From NCBI GenBank assembly GCA_025618425.1, contig CM046850.1:4103486-4167485 (forward strand): 64,000 nucleotides of DNA, in the 5' to 3' direction. This DNA comes from Heliocidaris tuberculata. Taxonomy: Eukaryota > Echinodermata > Echinoidea > Camarodonta > Echinometridae. The notes beneath the pieces are model-generated. The model did no database searches, was not told where the DNA came from, and saw only the letters and a program-made list of their open reading frames with translations. The first letter of the stretch is position 1. Every line of letters begins with the position of its first letter. The position numbers were made by a program, and so were the translations under genes. Shown in pieces: positions 25,340 through 38,451 of the stretch.

Positions 25340-26098
25340 AAGATTATATACATATATAAACTAATATATATATAAACATGTATACTTTTGTGTACCTACC
25401 TATATTGAACAAGTTTAATAAAAAAAAATTTTAAGAAAGAAATTTCATGCTTTTATCCAATTTCTTTATTTCCCCCATGAATTTTCGACAGTATTCACAC
25501 CGTCTTTATCAAGTGAATGACAAATCGAAATTGTATCCATGTATCGTTTCCAAGACATTGCGCAATTAGTTTATAAGTAACGGGGCGCATCGTTTTGGAA
25601 ACGCTTTACAGCTCCAAAACATCTTAATGATGAATACGTCACGAAGGCGTAACAATTGAAATACACGTTTGTAAATTATGAAACAAAGTGTAAGATAAGC
25701 ACAAGGCGCGAAGGAAATGAGCGAGAGCTTTGAAATTACTAAAACGTCATAATAACAAAATATAGATGCAAATTGTTAGAGTGTATATAACAGAAGTATA
25801 ACTTACAACAAAATTGAAATTCCATTAACTGTGCATTTGCGATCATTTGCGATCAGGCCTCTAATATACTTTTCAGCACTTGCTCTAAAAAGAAGAAACA
25901 CGGGGATTCTTCATAATATGCATGTGTAGGTCTTTTTTTAATCCAAGCCCGTGTGATACATCTACATTCCCACAGAAATATAATCCATTTCATGATAAAC
26001 AGTATAGCTATAGTAATACTGACGTTGCCGATAAATAGAACAAAAAAAAAAAAAAAAAAAAAATTCTGAAAATCTTATAATATGCATATAAAATATAA

Positions 26099-27478
26099 TC
26101 AAGGAGTTGTTCTGTGATAACTCCTTGATGTAATCCCCTCTTCATTTTCATATGAATATAGGTATAATTTGATCAATATTGATTAGTAAAATGAGAGATT
26201 CATGTCGTGATTTTACTTTATATTGGTGAACAAAAATGTTAAATTAAATTTCCTTCAATAGATCTGAATTGTTTTTCTCCCTAATACGAAGTGGAAAAAA
26301 GTAACCAAAACATAAACAGACATGAAAGCTATTTCAGTACTTCACTCCGTCTTTATTGCTATGCAGGCACTGATTTTATTTCTGAACTAAAATTTATCTA
26401 GTCTACCCTGTCATGATTTGAAATAATGTTGCGAAAACAAACATAAACTACCTAAAAATAGGCATACTGAAAATGAAAATGAAAATAATAAAAACTGTCT
26501 TAAATTAGTAAACACAACCCTGGCTTAATTATAAAATATAGGCCTATAACAAACAAGACAAAACAGCCAAACACAAAGCTTATCAAAGTGAAAAGAGGAG
26601 TTTATAGAGAATTTCATCGATATAATAAAAGCTAATATTGAAAACACTACCCCAAGTTAACTTATTAATATATGATTTTATTTTTAGATTTGATTCACCT
26701 ATATTATTCTTTGAAACTTTTCTTTTGGTTTGGTCAGAGTGGAATGTATTTAAAAGAATCCAATGATATGCAGTGAAATAGCATTCATCTTTATTTAATA
26801 ATAAAGTAAATGCGTTCGAGATAACAGCGTTGTCTTCCGAGAAGTAAAGAAGTCGAAAATAATTCTTGGATCTGTTCTCACTTTTTCGCTATCATTGCAT
26901 GCTCAGCAGTGAGCTCAACTCAGCTGATTGAGGTCGACAAACTTTTGCAAAAGGTAAACATTGCATGAGGTGAGCACGAGGACACGCGTTGGACGTCTGT
27001 CCAATCAGAACGCTCAGTCAGAGACACCGCCTCCAACTTAGGCGATGCATATTCATCAGTTGATCAACCAACCCGATCGGCTATAGCAACCAAGCCCATT
27101 TTTTCTAACCAATCAGGACCCTGTAGTTCACTATCACCCTGGATGTCGTGGTTATACTTGAAATCAGCTGTTGAGCAGTATTATTACGTGTATAATTATT
27201 TTGTCCAGGTGTACATCGATGAACCTGTGGTAGGTATTTCTAGTATGTATATATGTATATATAGATATTACATAGGCCTACTAATTTGGTTGAATTCCAG
27301 GATGCGGGATTTAATAAATAGAATAGAAAAGCCCCCCCCCCCCCCCCCCCCCCCCCCCCCCATTAAAGAGTTTTCAGATTAACAATTTTCTGACAAGAAG
27401 GGGAGGGGAGAGAAAAAAGACACAATGATTTTCTGATAAAATGTCAAATCAAGGAGTTATCACAGAACTACTCCTTGG
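26099..27478. mobile_element. Possible element bounded by 28 bp inverted repeats
   Basis: 26100-26127 and the reverse complement of 27450-27477 match at 27 of 28 positions (CAAGGAGT-T/A-GTTCTGTGATA then ACTCCTTG). Each end is itself a quasi-palindrome CAAGGAGTT/AACTCCTTG. The interior has no recognisable transposase. No target duplication was found, so this could be two small repeats by chance orientation. Confidence 0.5.
26990..27135. promoter_or_regulatory. CCAAT-rich, GC-richer patch, possible promoter
   Basis: Two CCAATCAG boxes (near 27000 and 27109) in a locally GC-rich 150 bp patch, with GATGCATATTCATC between. Composition differs from the AT-rich flanks. No coding exon is recognisable nearby. 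Confidence 0.25.
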
Positions 27479-27479
27479 T

Positions 27480-29146
27480 CAAATTAGGGTCTGTGCTTGC
27501 CTGCCAGGCTGCCACAGCATAATTTCAGGTACATTGTACCTATTTTTAGTTGACCAAAGATATCCATTAGAAAATGTAAGATGCAAAAACAGACGGGAAT
27601 AGATGAACACGGGTAGTTACGTGTTTATTTCTGTTCACACAGAGTTAGAAATAGTTAGGCTTCAACGAATGTAAATTATAATTCTATAATAATTATATCG
27701 TAATTATTATGTGAGATCATTGTGACCATCAGTATCAGTATCAGTATCGGTCATAAGCATATGAATGCATATCACATAGTCGGATATCTATGTTTTCAGC
27801 ACCCTTGGGACGATATTGAACACGAGAAAGGACGAACGAATCCATATTACGTAACATTAATTGTTGATGACCCAAGTGAGTTGTTGAGGGCATTGAACAT
27901 CTGTTTAAAGATAAAGTTGGGTTCTGGTCAAAAAAACTGTCTGGGAACTATTAGGAAAAAGGTTGATTATGTATTACACAATAATGTGTGTATTCTGTAA
28001 TGTTTGTATGAACTATAAACATGATGGGAAATTGACTTAATCTAATTTTTTTCAAAAAATCAGCTCTATCTCTTCACATTTCGAATATGAGAGCATTTAA
28101 AGCGCAATATTTTTCAGGGGGTATTTCTACTATGACATCCTTCCAAACTGATATAAAGAGAATGAGAAATTGCACAAACTATTTTCACATAATAAAACTC
28201 AAACTTCTTAAAGCTCCCTTTTTTTCAAAGACTAGGAAACTGTATAACGCGTTCTGAACAATAGAGGGCAATATTCATTTAATTGGATTTGAGGATATCA
28301 ACTCGGATCGACCTAAAATGAAAATATGACGCACTCGAAAACATTTTCAATAAATTTAAAACAAGGCGCAATCATGTCCGATAAAATTTGAAGCCTATCT
28401 AGGAAATTATAGTCTGTGAAGATGTTCACAGCAGTGACAAGTTAAATTACCTGTATAAATCTCTAACAATTTACTTCACTATGATGAACCTTGGAAATCG
28501 AAAACTTTGGAAGTGAAACTTATTTGCTTGAACCTTGAAGCATATCAAATTCATACATGCATGTGTTGAAGTATATCTTATTCATACATGTATGTGTTTA
28601 AAAATCGGATTTTTTTTGGAAATGTGTTACACATTGACGAAGGCAATATCATTTTCAAAGACCCACATACTGAAGAAAAAAAAATGAAACATTGTAATTC
28701 CATTGTCCAGGTCAATTCTTATGCTTATTTAAACAATAAAAAAAGAAAAATATGAAAATTGTTTCAATGAAATTTATAAATTTGGAGAAAATTGTAAATA
28801 TATGAAAGCAATATCTATTTCAAATTTTTTTGTAGTCGGATAATATGTATTTAAATGTTATATATCTGCAAATTGTATTTTTATATTCTATATATTGTCA
28901 CTGATCAATCTAAACTATTGTGGCAGTGCGCATTTATTTTCATTGTGCATTGTCTTATTCAACGCGCATCTCATTCTGACGTCACCGACGCTTTATGACA
29001 TCATCACGAAATTAAAAGCATTGTGCGCATTTCGGAAGTGAATCATAATTACGCACTTACTAGTATAAGATACGCGGGCCTTTTGTGACGTCACAATAGA
29101 GTTTAGACAAAGCAAATAACAGTGAACTCACTTCTTTTTGTTTATA
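27480..29146. other. No gene seen; AT-rich intergenic
   Basis: AT-rich, with a GC-richer patch at 28960-29100 (TGACGTCA-like words near 28978 and 29087). Nothing coding recognised. Confidence 0.55.
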
Positions 29147-29168
29147 ATAATAATAATAATAATAATAA
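29147..29168 (+). repeat. (AAT)n tract, far end of the L2/CR1 tail
   Basis: A 20 bp AAT run immediately before the LTR element; the same triplet run resumes at 38453 after it. Confidence 0.85.
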
Positions 29169-32100
29169 TGTAACGTGAGACCCCCTCAAAAACTGGTTTG
29201 CTGCCACCACAATAGTTTATAGAGTTATTGAGCTCTTGGCCTCGATATAGAAATCATATCTGACCATAAATAATCATAATCTCGAGAAATTTGAAGCCTA
29301 ATTTAAAGAGCTAGAGATTGTCCAATCCAAACGAGCCATATCTGCTCCAAACCTACATTTCTGTACTAAGCCTAAAACCTGGTAAGTTTCAATAATTCAC
29401 AATTCTAACTGTCATTTCCAGACTGTGAAATAATCATGTAATTTGTTGAGCGATGTCCACGATAAAATTTTGCCATGTGAAACTCTTACATTCACTTTGT
29501 GTACAAACTCGTGTTCCACATTTTCTCTACATGTATTCAGTGTTCATTCACGCCGTGTGCACAGTCGTTGACACAACAACAATCACCGCATCAGGCAATC
29601 AATCACGGCTTCGACAATCAATTATACTAGGCTCTTTCTCGATCTCCAAATTTCAATATCATCTCTTTCTATCTCCTGGTCTCACTTGGTTAGCGTAGTT
29701 ATTCGAGCTCGATAGCGAGTTCCGTTTTCTTGAAATATACAAGGTTGGTCTTTTATAGCCTCTAATTAAAAATGTTTAAAATTTTCTAAATCTTATTTGT
29801 ACTGCTTAATCTATATCACATCAACAGTCAATTTTTCACTACTCAATCGATCACCAATTCCAAATCTAAGTCTTAGGTACAAATCCAAATCCCTGGATTC
29901 AACATTCACAACAATCACTGAATCACTATTCAATAATCACTTTCTCACATGTGTGCATTGTTAAACAGTATAAAATTATTTCCGCAAATTGATCTAAAGT
30001 TCAATAGAACTTTAATAACGATAACTTCAAATGTTTACAATGTCAATGTCAATGTCAGAAACAATATCAACTTCCATGCGAATTCCAATAAATGAATGAA
30101 TTCATTGAGTATAAATACGAGCATGGTAAATTTACTGTACATCTTATACCTGTAGTAATAGTTCCTAATGTTAAGGAATTCAGCCAATAACCTATACTAA
30201 CTTTGTATCTCGGCTGAAATAAGATAGAATACCTAAGATCTAACCTATCAACTACTTTATACTCCGTGGAGTTGCATTCCTTAAAGAAATGACTACTTAA
30301 ACTAGTATTGGTAGCTGATCTTTCTGACATACTATTAACTGTTCCAAAAATCCTGATCCGTCTCACTAACTTTATAATAAGTACTTCCTTCTGATTGAAA
30401 CCGTCAATCCCCGTTCATTCTCCACTTCCAAACTGACAACTGGCCAAAATTGTCTCAACCTCTAACCAAACCATTAAACTTGTTCCTACTTCACCCCGCC
30501 GGGAATTTTAATCCAAATAACTATCCGTTCCCAATTCTCGTGTACTCACTTTGTCGGTATCACGGAATAACTTTCAAACTCATGGTCTGCAGAACCAAAG
30601 TGATATCAAGCCTCAAGACTATAAAACAAATCTCCTCGATAGCACGGTTTAAGAAAGACTCACTATAAGTTTCAGTCGGAATACATTTAAAATAAATGCA
30701 GCCACTTTCCTGCTTCCTGTAATAGTAGTTTTCAGATCACCTGCTGTATCAATCTAAGCATACATGTAGCCTACTAAGAAAATATACCTAAGTTACTATT
30801 AAATAAGAATGTTATGATGCTTAGTCTTTAGACATCATGTCAGCCAAGTTTCTTAACTGATAATCTAAGGTAGATATCGACTTATCTCAAATTTCCATCT
30901 CTATTCATGCACACTAGAAATATCAAAAGTAGTATAAATATTTATAAGTTCTGTTTACCATCTATGTACAAGACTAGTTTAATAATCATTTTAACATTGA
31001 TTATTCTACTGAGCTAATCATCCTATTTACAAGTGTTATTTACAATTTATTTAATAATCATTTTAATAATGATTATTCTACTGAGCTAATCATCCTATTT
31101 ACAAGTGTTATTTACAATTTATTTAATAATCATTTTAATAATGATTATTCTACTGAGCAGTACGCTTGACTACGTAACTTCTGATCGTAACACCCTAACA
31201 GTAATCATGGTCCTTACTTCGTTTAGAGTCTACTATGAAAAAGAAGTACCCAGGTCTATAAAAGAGAAATAAATACCAAAAATTGTTAATTCCTAAAATT
31301 AAATTATGTCGAAGAGAACCAATAAATATCACATATGAAACTTAAATAATGTATTCTATGTAAATAAATAAATATTCCATCCATTAAATTCCAGAAAGAC
31401 ATCCATAAATAATTCAGTATCATGTTAACCATCAAAATAATCAATTTCCTCTAAATTCCAATCACTTCACGTTCATGCCATTTCCGAGCATGAAATTACC
31501 ATAAAAATGTCAATAAATATCTCAAAAATACATAAATAATTCCACAATCTTTCATAGACCTGTTATTTAATCCAAGTCTGTTATAGAAATAAGAAGGAGA
31601 CTTTGTTTTGCTGTCCAAACGCTATAAATTGTCTAATAAATTTGAAGTCAACCGTACAGGGTGACGAGACGTAAAATGCCAGAACAGTCACCAACCAAAA
31701 GGGTGACAAAAAAAATGCCAAATTTGGTTTCCAAAACAAATCATCTCACTGTAAACCTTGAATGGAATTCAGTATTGTTATTGATGATATAATGTACTCA
31801 CGAAGTTAATTCTATGCTCAAATCTAAATGAAGACTGTAAGAACTGTGACGTCTAGTCTCTTGAGGTCTTTAGGTATTTGGAAGAGAAGAAGGCTCCGAC
31901 TCAAAAACAAGTCACCAAATCTGGTGAAAGTACCCCTATTTATAGTTTTTCAGGCAGCCCCAAAATTTGTATCTCCCGCTTATTCCTACATTAAAAAAAA
32001 GGCTTACGCACGAAACCTCTATAGGCCGTAACGTAAAAAAAAACAACTGTGCACGCACCGTCCGTACGCAGTGGTTGAGCACAAATTTCTTCTCGGGAAC

Positions 32101-32643
32101 TTGTCCCAGAAGTTAAGAAAAGTACACCATTTTGCCCTATATTATAACGATGTATGGAATAAATGTCAATAAAAACAACTTCCAAGGAAATCACACATAC
32201 GGTGAGTTTATACATTTGTCTCATTTCAGTCAAACATCTTTTATCGACTCGTAAATGACCTTACCGGTCCAAATATAGAATATGCTGTCAGTCACCTCAT
32301 GTGAATTTCATGTGATAGTCACATGCACAGTCAGAGAATCGTCTATTACTGGACTAAATTCTCATTCTTCATTTCTGCGCGTACGCACTAATAGATAACA
32401 AAAGAAAGTATTTCAGTCTAATCAGGAATGTAGGTCACAGTGCAACTGGACAAACAGCTGATCGCTGGAATTTCATTCATGCACACAATAAAAACAATAC
32501 GCGCATTGGCTTAATACAGTGTAACTCAATTGAGCCGCCGACTAAAAAGTCATGTAAATATAAATTCTCACCAAATTGAATCTGATTATAAAAGCATGAA
32601 TTTAGATGTAAAAATTAAATCACTGAGAGGGATTTTCGCCACA
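29169..32643 (-). repeat. 3' LTR (3475 bp)
   Basis: Nearly identical to 34977-38452. By eye the differences are one A/G substitution near 31720 (against 37529) and a 1 bp A-run difference near 31896 (against 37705). It carries no convincing coding frame. Inside, at about 30970-31158, a 72 bp unit is repeated about 2.6 times. Confidence 0.95.
30970..31158. repeat. 72 bp tandem repeat with palindromic core in the LTR
   Basis: GAGCTAATCATCC starts at 31011 and 31083, and GAGC recurs at 31155 (period 72). Each unit includes the inverted repeat AATAATCATT / AATGATTATT. It is repeated at 36779-36966 in the other LTR. Confidence 0.9.
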
Positions 32644-32658
32644 CTACCCCCTACCAAA
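32644..32658 (-). promoter_or_regulatory. Polypurine tract of the LTR element
   Basis: The minus strand reads TTTGGTAGGGGGTAG immediately before the 3' LTR, the expected place and composition for the plus-strand DNA primer. It confirms the element's orientation. Confidence 0.7.
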
Positions 32659-32979
32659 TAAATCACTGTCCCAGTGATACGAGATGAATGAATATATTGG
32701 TGAAAATCACTCTTCTATATACATACTAGATACAAAATAACTGTCTAAATCGTTCTATAAATCCATCTCATCAGTAATCGCTGAGAAAGTCACAGCAGAA
32801 ATCTTCTTCCTTCTTTCCACTCTGCTCAGATTCTTTCTCTGAATCTTTGTATATAATCACTGTAACACCTCACTATAGTTCTCCACATAATATAAAACTA
32901 TGCAATATGAATGTCTCTATATATATACACAACTACATCACAAATAACTCTAACCCCTCTCTTTATCTCCACAGTCTTC

Positions 32980-33250
32980 TGCAGTGTCGACAATCGATGC
33001 ATGGACGTCGTGACAATCCATCGGCATTCGAGTGAGCTCATCCAGCGCGATGCTCCAAGGTGAGTTGATACTGTGTAATTATTTCTAACCATTTCACTAA
33101 CTGTCCTTCAGGGTTCCTGAACTGTAATAGCCACCTTAGTGCACCATGATCAGTTCTGACTGTTACTCGCTGTATATAGAGAATGTGCCACGTACATAGC
33201 TTCATTAATTTTGAACTGCACAAATTAGTGGATTCGTTGTCTCTGACCAT
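32980..33250 (-). pseudogene. Truncated Ty3/gypsy RNase H fragment
   Basis: VTVRTDHGALRWLL and a following NPEGQ-LVKWLE block are the hallmark C-terminal part of Ty3/gypsy RNase H. It starts abruptly only 55 bp after the gag frame, so protease, reverse transcriptase and most of RNase H are gone. An in-frame TGA interrupts it just after the HRAG motif, where an arginine codon is usual; the NADGLSRRP linker is still readable beyond. Integrase is missing. Confidence 0.88.
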
Positions 33251-33304
33251 GGATATACATGTACATGTAGTATTCTCACTGTAAATCTAATTCTGTGGAA
33301 CTGT

Positions 33305-34291
33305 CTATCTCATCTGTTTCATCATCAGTTTAATCTCATGTAGACTCAACTTTAATTCTTCTATCTCTTTCTTTACTCTCTCATCTGCAGGTGATGACTG
33401 TACGCTACTCTCTACCGCTCGCACATGACGTAGTCTTATCTTCTCTCGTGCCCTCTCGGCCTGAAGAAAGGACTCTGTCGTCAATGCAGCTGTAATCGCC
33501 TCGTCCAACGTCTTGGGGTGAGCACGAAAAATCGCAGCTCTGATCTCGGAATCATCGATAGCCTCCGAAAAATGGGTCTTCGCTAGTCTCTCTCGTACGT
33601 CACTCATCATTTCCGGATACGCAAGGCTGGTGAGATCTCTAATGGCCTGACCAAGCTGTTGGAGGGATTCATCCTTCTGTCTGCGCCTTGTTTGGAGCTC
33701 TATCATGAAGTTTTCCGCTTCCTGTCCTGGTCCAAATCTTCTCTCAAGTTGAATCACCAGTGCACGAAATGGGATTGGTTGATCAACGGGTAGATTATGC
33801 AACACCTTTAGTGCTTCTCCCTGAAGTCGCGAAGCCAAATATTGTCCCGCTTCACTGTCACTCCATCTGTTCAGTTTCATGCAGACTGTGAAATGTCTGT
33901 AATAATCTGTCCATGGAATCTTACCTGCAAATTTCTCTGGTAACAGACGTCCACGTTGAGCACGCTGTGAATTCAACATCTCTGTAGCCTGTTCGCTTGA
34001 GACATAACTCGGCAACTCTTCCAACTCTTGCGGACTGTACATAACTTGTTGCGCAGGTGGAATCACATCTCCAAATTCATTCGCACGAACTACAATCTCT
34101 GGATCAGAACTGTCTACTGCCCATCTAGCAGCATCTCCTCTGTTAAGAAATGTACTTCTGTCTTCAGCAGCATCTTCTCTGTTAAGAACTGTACTTCTGT
34201 CTTCAGCAGCATCTTCTCTGTTAAGAACTGTACTTCTGTCTTCAGCAGCCATCTCGTCAGACTGTAACCAAACAGAAGTAGGCTCCACCAT
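33305..34291 (-). CDS. LTR retrotransposon gag-like protein, 328 aa
   Basis: Capsid-type protein of a Ty3/gypsy element. Residues about 110-275 resemble the Retrotrans_gag family: a proline/tryptophan opening (KFAGKIPWTDYYRHF), LQGEALKVLHNLP, LERRFGPG, and a helical RRRQKDESLQQLGQAI segment. The N-terminus holds a 13-residue unit (AAEDRSTVLNRED type) three times in tandem, made by a 39 bp DNA repeat at about 34135-34250. The C-terminus is a charged helix; no CCHC zinc knuckle is present, so the frame probably stops short of a full gag, or the knuckle was lost with pol. Confidence 0.8.
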   Translation of the reverse strand: MVEPTSVWLQSDEMAAEDRSTVLNREDAAEDRSTVLNREDAAEDRSTFLNRGDAARWAVDSSDPEIVVRANEFGDVIPPAQQVMYSPQELEELPSYVSSEQATEMLNSQRAQRGRLLPEKFAGKIPWTDYYRHFTVCMKLNRWSDSEAGQYLASRLQGEALKVLHNLPVDQPIPFRALVIQLERRFGPGQEAENFMIELQTRRRQKDESLQQLGQAIRDLTSLAYPEMMSDVRERLAKTHFSEAIDDSEIRAAIFRAHPKTLDEAITAALTTESFLQAERAREKIRLRHVRAVESSVQSSPADERVKKEIEELKLSLHEIKLMMKQMR

Positions 34292-34952
34292 TCTCTAATT
34301 TAGTATTTTAATTTTATCTTATGAGTTACTCTATCTTCAACTCATGTTTGTATCGTGTCAAGCGTACGTACCCTTACAATGTAAAAGGAGTAGATCTCCT
34401 TATCTTATTGTACTCACAGTGATTATTTCACTGTTTTGGAAAACTACCTGTACATAAGTATTTACTATGTCCTTAGACATCTTATTGTAAATGATCAGTT
34501 TTTATACTCAATCTATAGTCCCATTTGGACTAAATTCAATGCACACCTGTGATAAGGAAACACAAAGACACACAAAAACAGAACACGGAAATTCTCAACT
34601 CGCTTTAAGTAACTACAGTGCTCACTTTCGACTGCATTACTTAAACTAACTCCAGCTGAACAGACTCCTTTGCTGTCAGCATTTCACTATCTCTTCACAA
34701 AACTAACACGTAAATCACATAACTCACTAGATACCGCAAACATTAATTATTCCTTTGTCACTCTATTTCAATAATTAAGATAATTCTCAACTACCAGCTG
34801 ATTATGCTGAAAAGATAATAAAATTTTACTATCAAAATTATGCCAAATCAAACTGTTTGGCCACCAAAATGTAAATTTTTGGTTATTTCCAAAACTACAA
34901 AACTGCACCAGAAATATTGTTCTTTTTCCTGGTGATTTATAAAAACTAGACC

Positions 34953-34972
34953 ATCCCACCGCTGTACCACCA
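34953..34972 (-). promoter_or_regulatory. Primer binding site, tRNA-Leu-like
   Basis: Four T after the LTR end, the minus strand reads TGGTGG-TA-CAGCGGTGGGAT. Except for the TA pair, this is complementary to the 3' end of animal tRNA-Leu (UAG/AAG): ATCCCACCGCTG followed by CCACCA. The tRNA match is from general knowledge; the two extra bases are seen directly. Confidence 0.6.
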
Positions 34973-34976
34973 AAAA

Positions 34977-37900
34977 TGTAACGTGAGACCCCCTCAAAAA
35001 CTGGTTTGCTGCCACCACAATAGTTTATAGAGTTATTGAGCTCTTGGCCTCGATATAGAAATCATATCTGACCATAAATAATCATAATCTCGAGAAATTT
35101 GAAGCCTAATTTAAAGAGCTAGAGATTGTCCAATCCAAACGAGCCATATCTGCTCCAAACCTACATTTCTGTACTAAGCCTAAAACCTGGTAAGTTTCAA
35201 TAATTCACAATTCTAACTGTCATTTCCAGACTGTGAAATAATCATGTAATTTGTTGAGCGATGTCCACGATAAAATTTTGCCATGTGAAACTCTTACATT
35301 CACTTTGTGTACAAACTCGTGTTCCACATTTTCTCTACATGTATTCAGTGTTCATTCACGCCGTGTGCACAGTCGTTGACACAACAACAATCACCGCATC
35401 AGGCAATCAATCACGGCTTCGACAATCAATTATACTAGGCTCTTTCTCGATCTCCAAATTTCAATATCATCTCTTTCTATCTCCTGGTCTCACTTGGTTA
35501 GCGTAGTTATTCGAGCTCGATAGCGAGTTCCGTTTTCTTGAAATATACAAGGTTGGTCTTTTATAGCCTCTAATTAAAAATGTTTAAAATTTTCTAAATC
35601 TTATTTGTACTGCTTAATCTATATCACATCAACAGTCAATTTTTCACTACTCAATCGATCACCAATTCCAAATCTAAGTCTTAGGTACAAATCCAAATCC
35701 CTGGATTCAACATTCACAACAATCACTGAATCACTATTCAATAATCACTTTCTCACATGTGTGCATTGTTAAACAGTATAAAATTATTTCCGCAAATTGA
35801 TCTAAAGTTCAATAGAACTTTAATAACGATAACTTCAAATGTTTACAATGTCAATGTCAATGTCAGAAACAATATCAACTTCCATGCGAATTCCAATAAA
35901 TGAATGAATTCATTGAGTATAAATACGAGCATGGTAAATTTACTGTACATCTTATACCTGTAGTAATAGTTCCTAATGTTAAGGAATTCAGCCAATAACC
36001 TATACTAACTTTGTATCTCGGCTGAAATAAGATAGAATACCTAAGATCTAACCTATCAACTACTTTATACTCCGTGGAGTTGCATTCCTTAAAGAAATGA
36101 CTACTTAAACTAGTATTGGTAGCTGATCTTTCTGACATACTATTAACTGTTCCAAAAATCCTGATCCGTCTCACTAACTTTATAATAAGTACTTCCTTCT
36201 GATTGAAACCGTCAATCCCCGTTCATTCTCCACTTCCAAACTGACAACTGGCCAAAATTGTCTCAACCTCTAACCAAACCATTAAACTTGTTCCTACTTC
36301 ACCCCGCCGGGAATTTTAATCCAAATAACTATCCGTTCCCAATTCTCGTGTACTCACTTTGTCGGTATCACGGAATAACTTTCAAACTCATGGTCTGCAG
36401 AACCAAAGTGATATCAAGCCTCAAGACTATAAAACAAATCTCCTCGATAGCACGGTTTAAGAAAGACTCACTATAAGTTTCAGTCGGAATACATTTAAAA
36501 TAAATGCAGCCACTTTCCTGCTTCCTGTAATAGTAGTTTTCAGATCACCTGCTGTATCAATCTAAGCATACATGTAGCCTACTAAGAAAATATACCTAAG
36601 TTACTATTAAATAAGAATGTTATGATGCTTAGTCTTTAGACATCATGTCAGCCAAGTTTCTTAACTGATAATCTAAGGTAGATATCGACTTATCTCAAAT
36701 TTCCATCTCTATTCATGCACACTAGAAATATCAAAAGTAGTATAAATATTTATAAGTTCTGTTTACCATCTATGTACAAGACTAGTTTAATAATCATTTT
36801 AACATTGATTATTCTACTGAGCTAATCATCCTATTTACAAGTGTTATTTACAATTTATTTAATAATCATTTTAATAATGATTATTCTACTGAGCTAATCA
36901 TCCTATTTACAAGTGTTATTTACAATTTATTTAATAATCATTTTAATAATGATTATTCTACTGAGCAGTACGCTTGACTACGTAACTTCTGATCGTAACA
37001 CCCTAACAGTAATCATGGTCCTTACTTCGTTTAGAGTCTACTATGAAAAAGAAGTACCCAGGTCTATAAAAGAGAAATAAATACCAAAAATTGTTAATTC
37101 CTAAAATTAAATTATGTCGAAGAGAACCAATAAATATCACATATGAAACTTAAATAATGTATTCTATGTAAATAAATAAATATTCCATCCATTAAATTCC
37201 AGAAAGACATCCATAAATAATTCAGTATCATGTTAACCATCAAAATAATCAATTTCCTCTAAATTCCAATCACTTCACGTTCATGCCATTTCCGAGCATG
37301 AAATTACCATAAAAATGTCAATAAATATCTCAAAAATACATAAATAATTCCACAATCTTTCATAGACCTGTTATTTAATCCAAGTCTGTTATAGAAATAA
37401 GAAGGAGACTTTGTTTTGCTGTCCAAACGCTATAAATTGTCTAATAAATTTGAAGTCAACCGTACAGGGTGACGAGACGTAAAATGCCAGAACAGTCACC
37501 AACCAAAAGGGTGACAAAAAAAATGCCAAGTTTGGTTTCCAAAACAAATCATCTCACTGTAAACCTTGAATGGAATTCAGTATTGTTATTGATGATATAA
37601 TGTACTCACGAAGTTAATTCTATGCTCAAATCTAAATGAAGACTGTAAGAACTGTGACGTCTAGTCTCTTGAGGTCTTTAGGTATTTGGAAGAGAAGAAG
37701 GCTCCGACTCAAAAAACAAGTCACCAAATCTGGTGAAAGTACCCCTATTTATAGTTTTTCAGGCAGCCCCAAAATTTGTATCTCCCGCTTATTCCTACAT
37801 TAAAAAAAAGGCTTACGCACGAAACCTCTATAGGCCGTAACGTAAAAAAAAACAACTGTGCACGCACCGTCCGTACGCAGTGGTTGAGCACAAATTTCTT

Positions 37901-38451
37901 CTCGGGAACTTGTCCCAGAAGTTAAGAAAAGTACACCATTTTGCCCTATATTATAACGATGTATGGAATAAATGTCAATAAAAACAACTTCCAAGGAAAT
38001 CACACATACGGTGAGTTTATACATTTGTCTCATTTCAGTCAAACATCTTTTATCGACTCGTAAATGACCTTACCGGTCCAAATATAGAATATGCTGTCAG
38101 TCACCTCATGTGAATTTCATGTGATAGTCACATGCACAGTCAGAGAATCGTCTATTACTGGACTAAATTCTCATTCTTCATTTCTGCGCGTACGCACTAA
38201 TAGATAACAAAAGAAAGTATTTCAGTCTAATCAGGAATGTAGGTCACAGTGCAACTGGACAAACAGCTGATCGCTGGAATTTCATTCATGCACACAATAA
38301 AAACAATACGCGCATTGGCTTAATACAGTGTAACTCAATTGAGCCGCCGACTAAAAAGTCATGTAAATATAAATTCTCACCAAATTGAATCTGATTATAA
38401 AAGCATGAATTTAGATGTAAAAATTAAATCACTGAGAGGGATTTTCGCCAC

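Noticed and set aside
27722..28000. 92-codon open frame
   Set aside because: No family recognised, AT-rich, no splice or promoter context; probably chance.
29453..32233. Short frames repeated identically at 35261-38042
   Set aside because: They lie in the LTRs; identity reflects recent LTR duplication, not two genes. One frame is lost in the second LTR by a single base.
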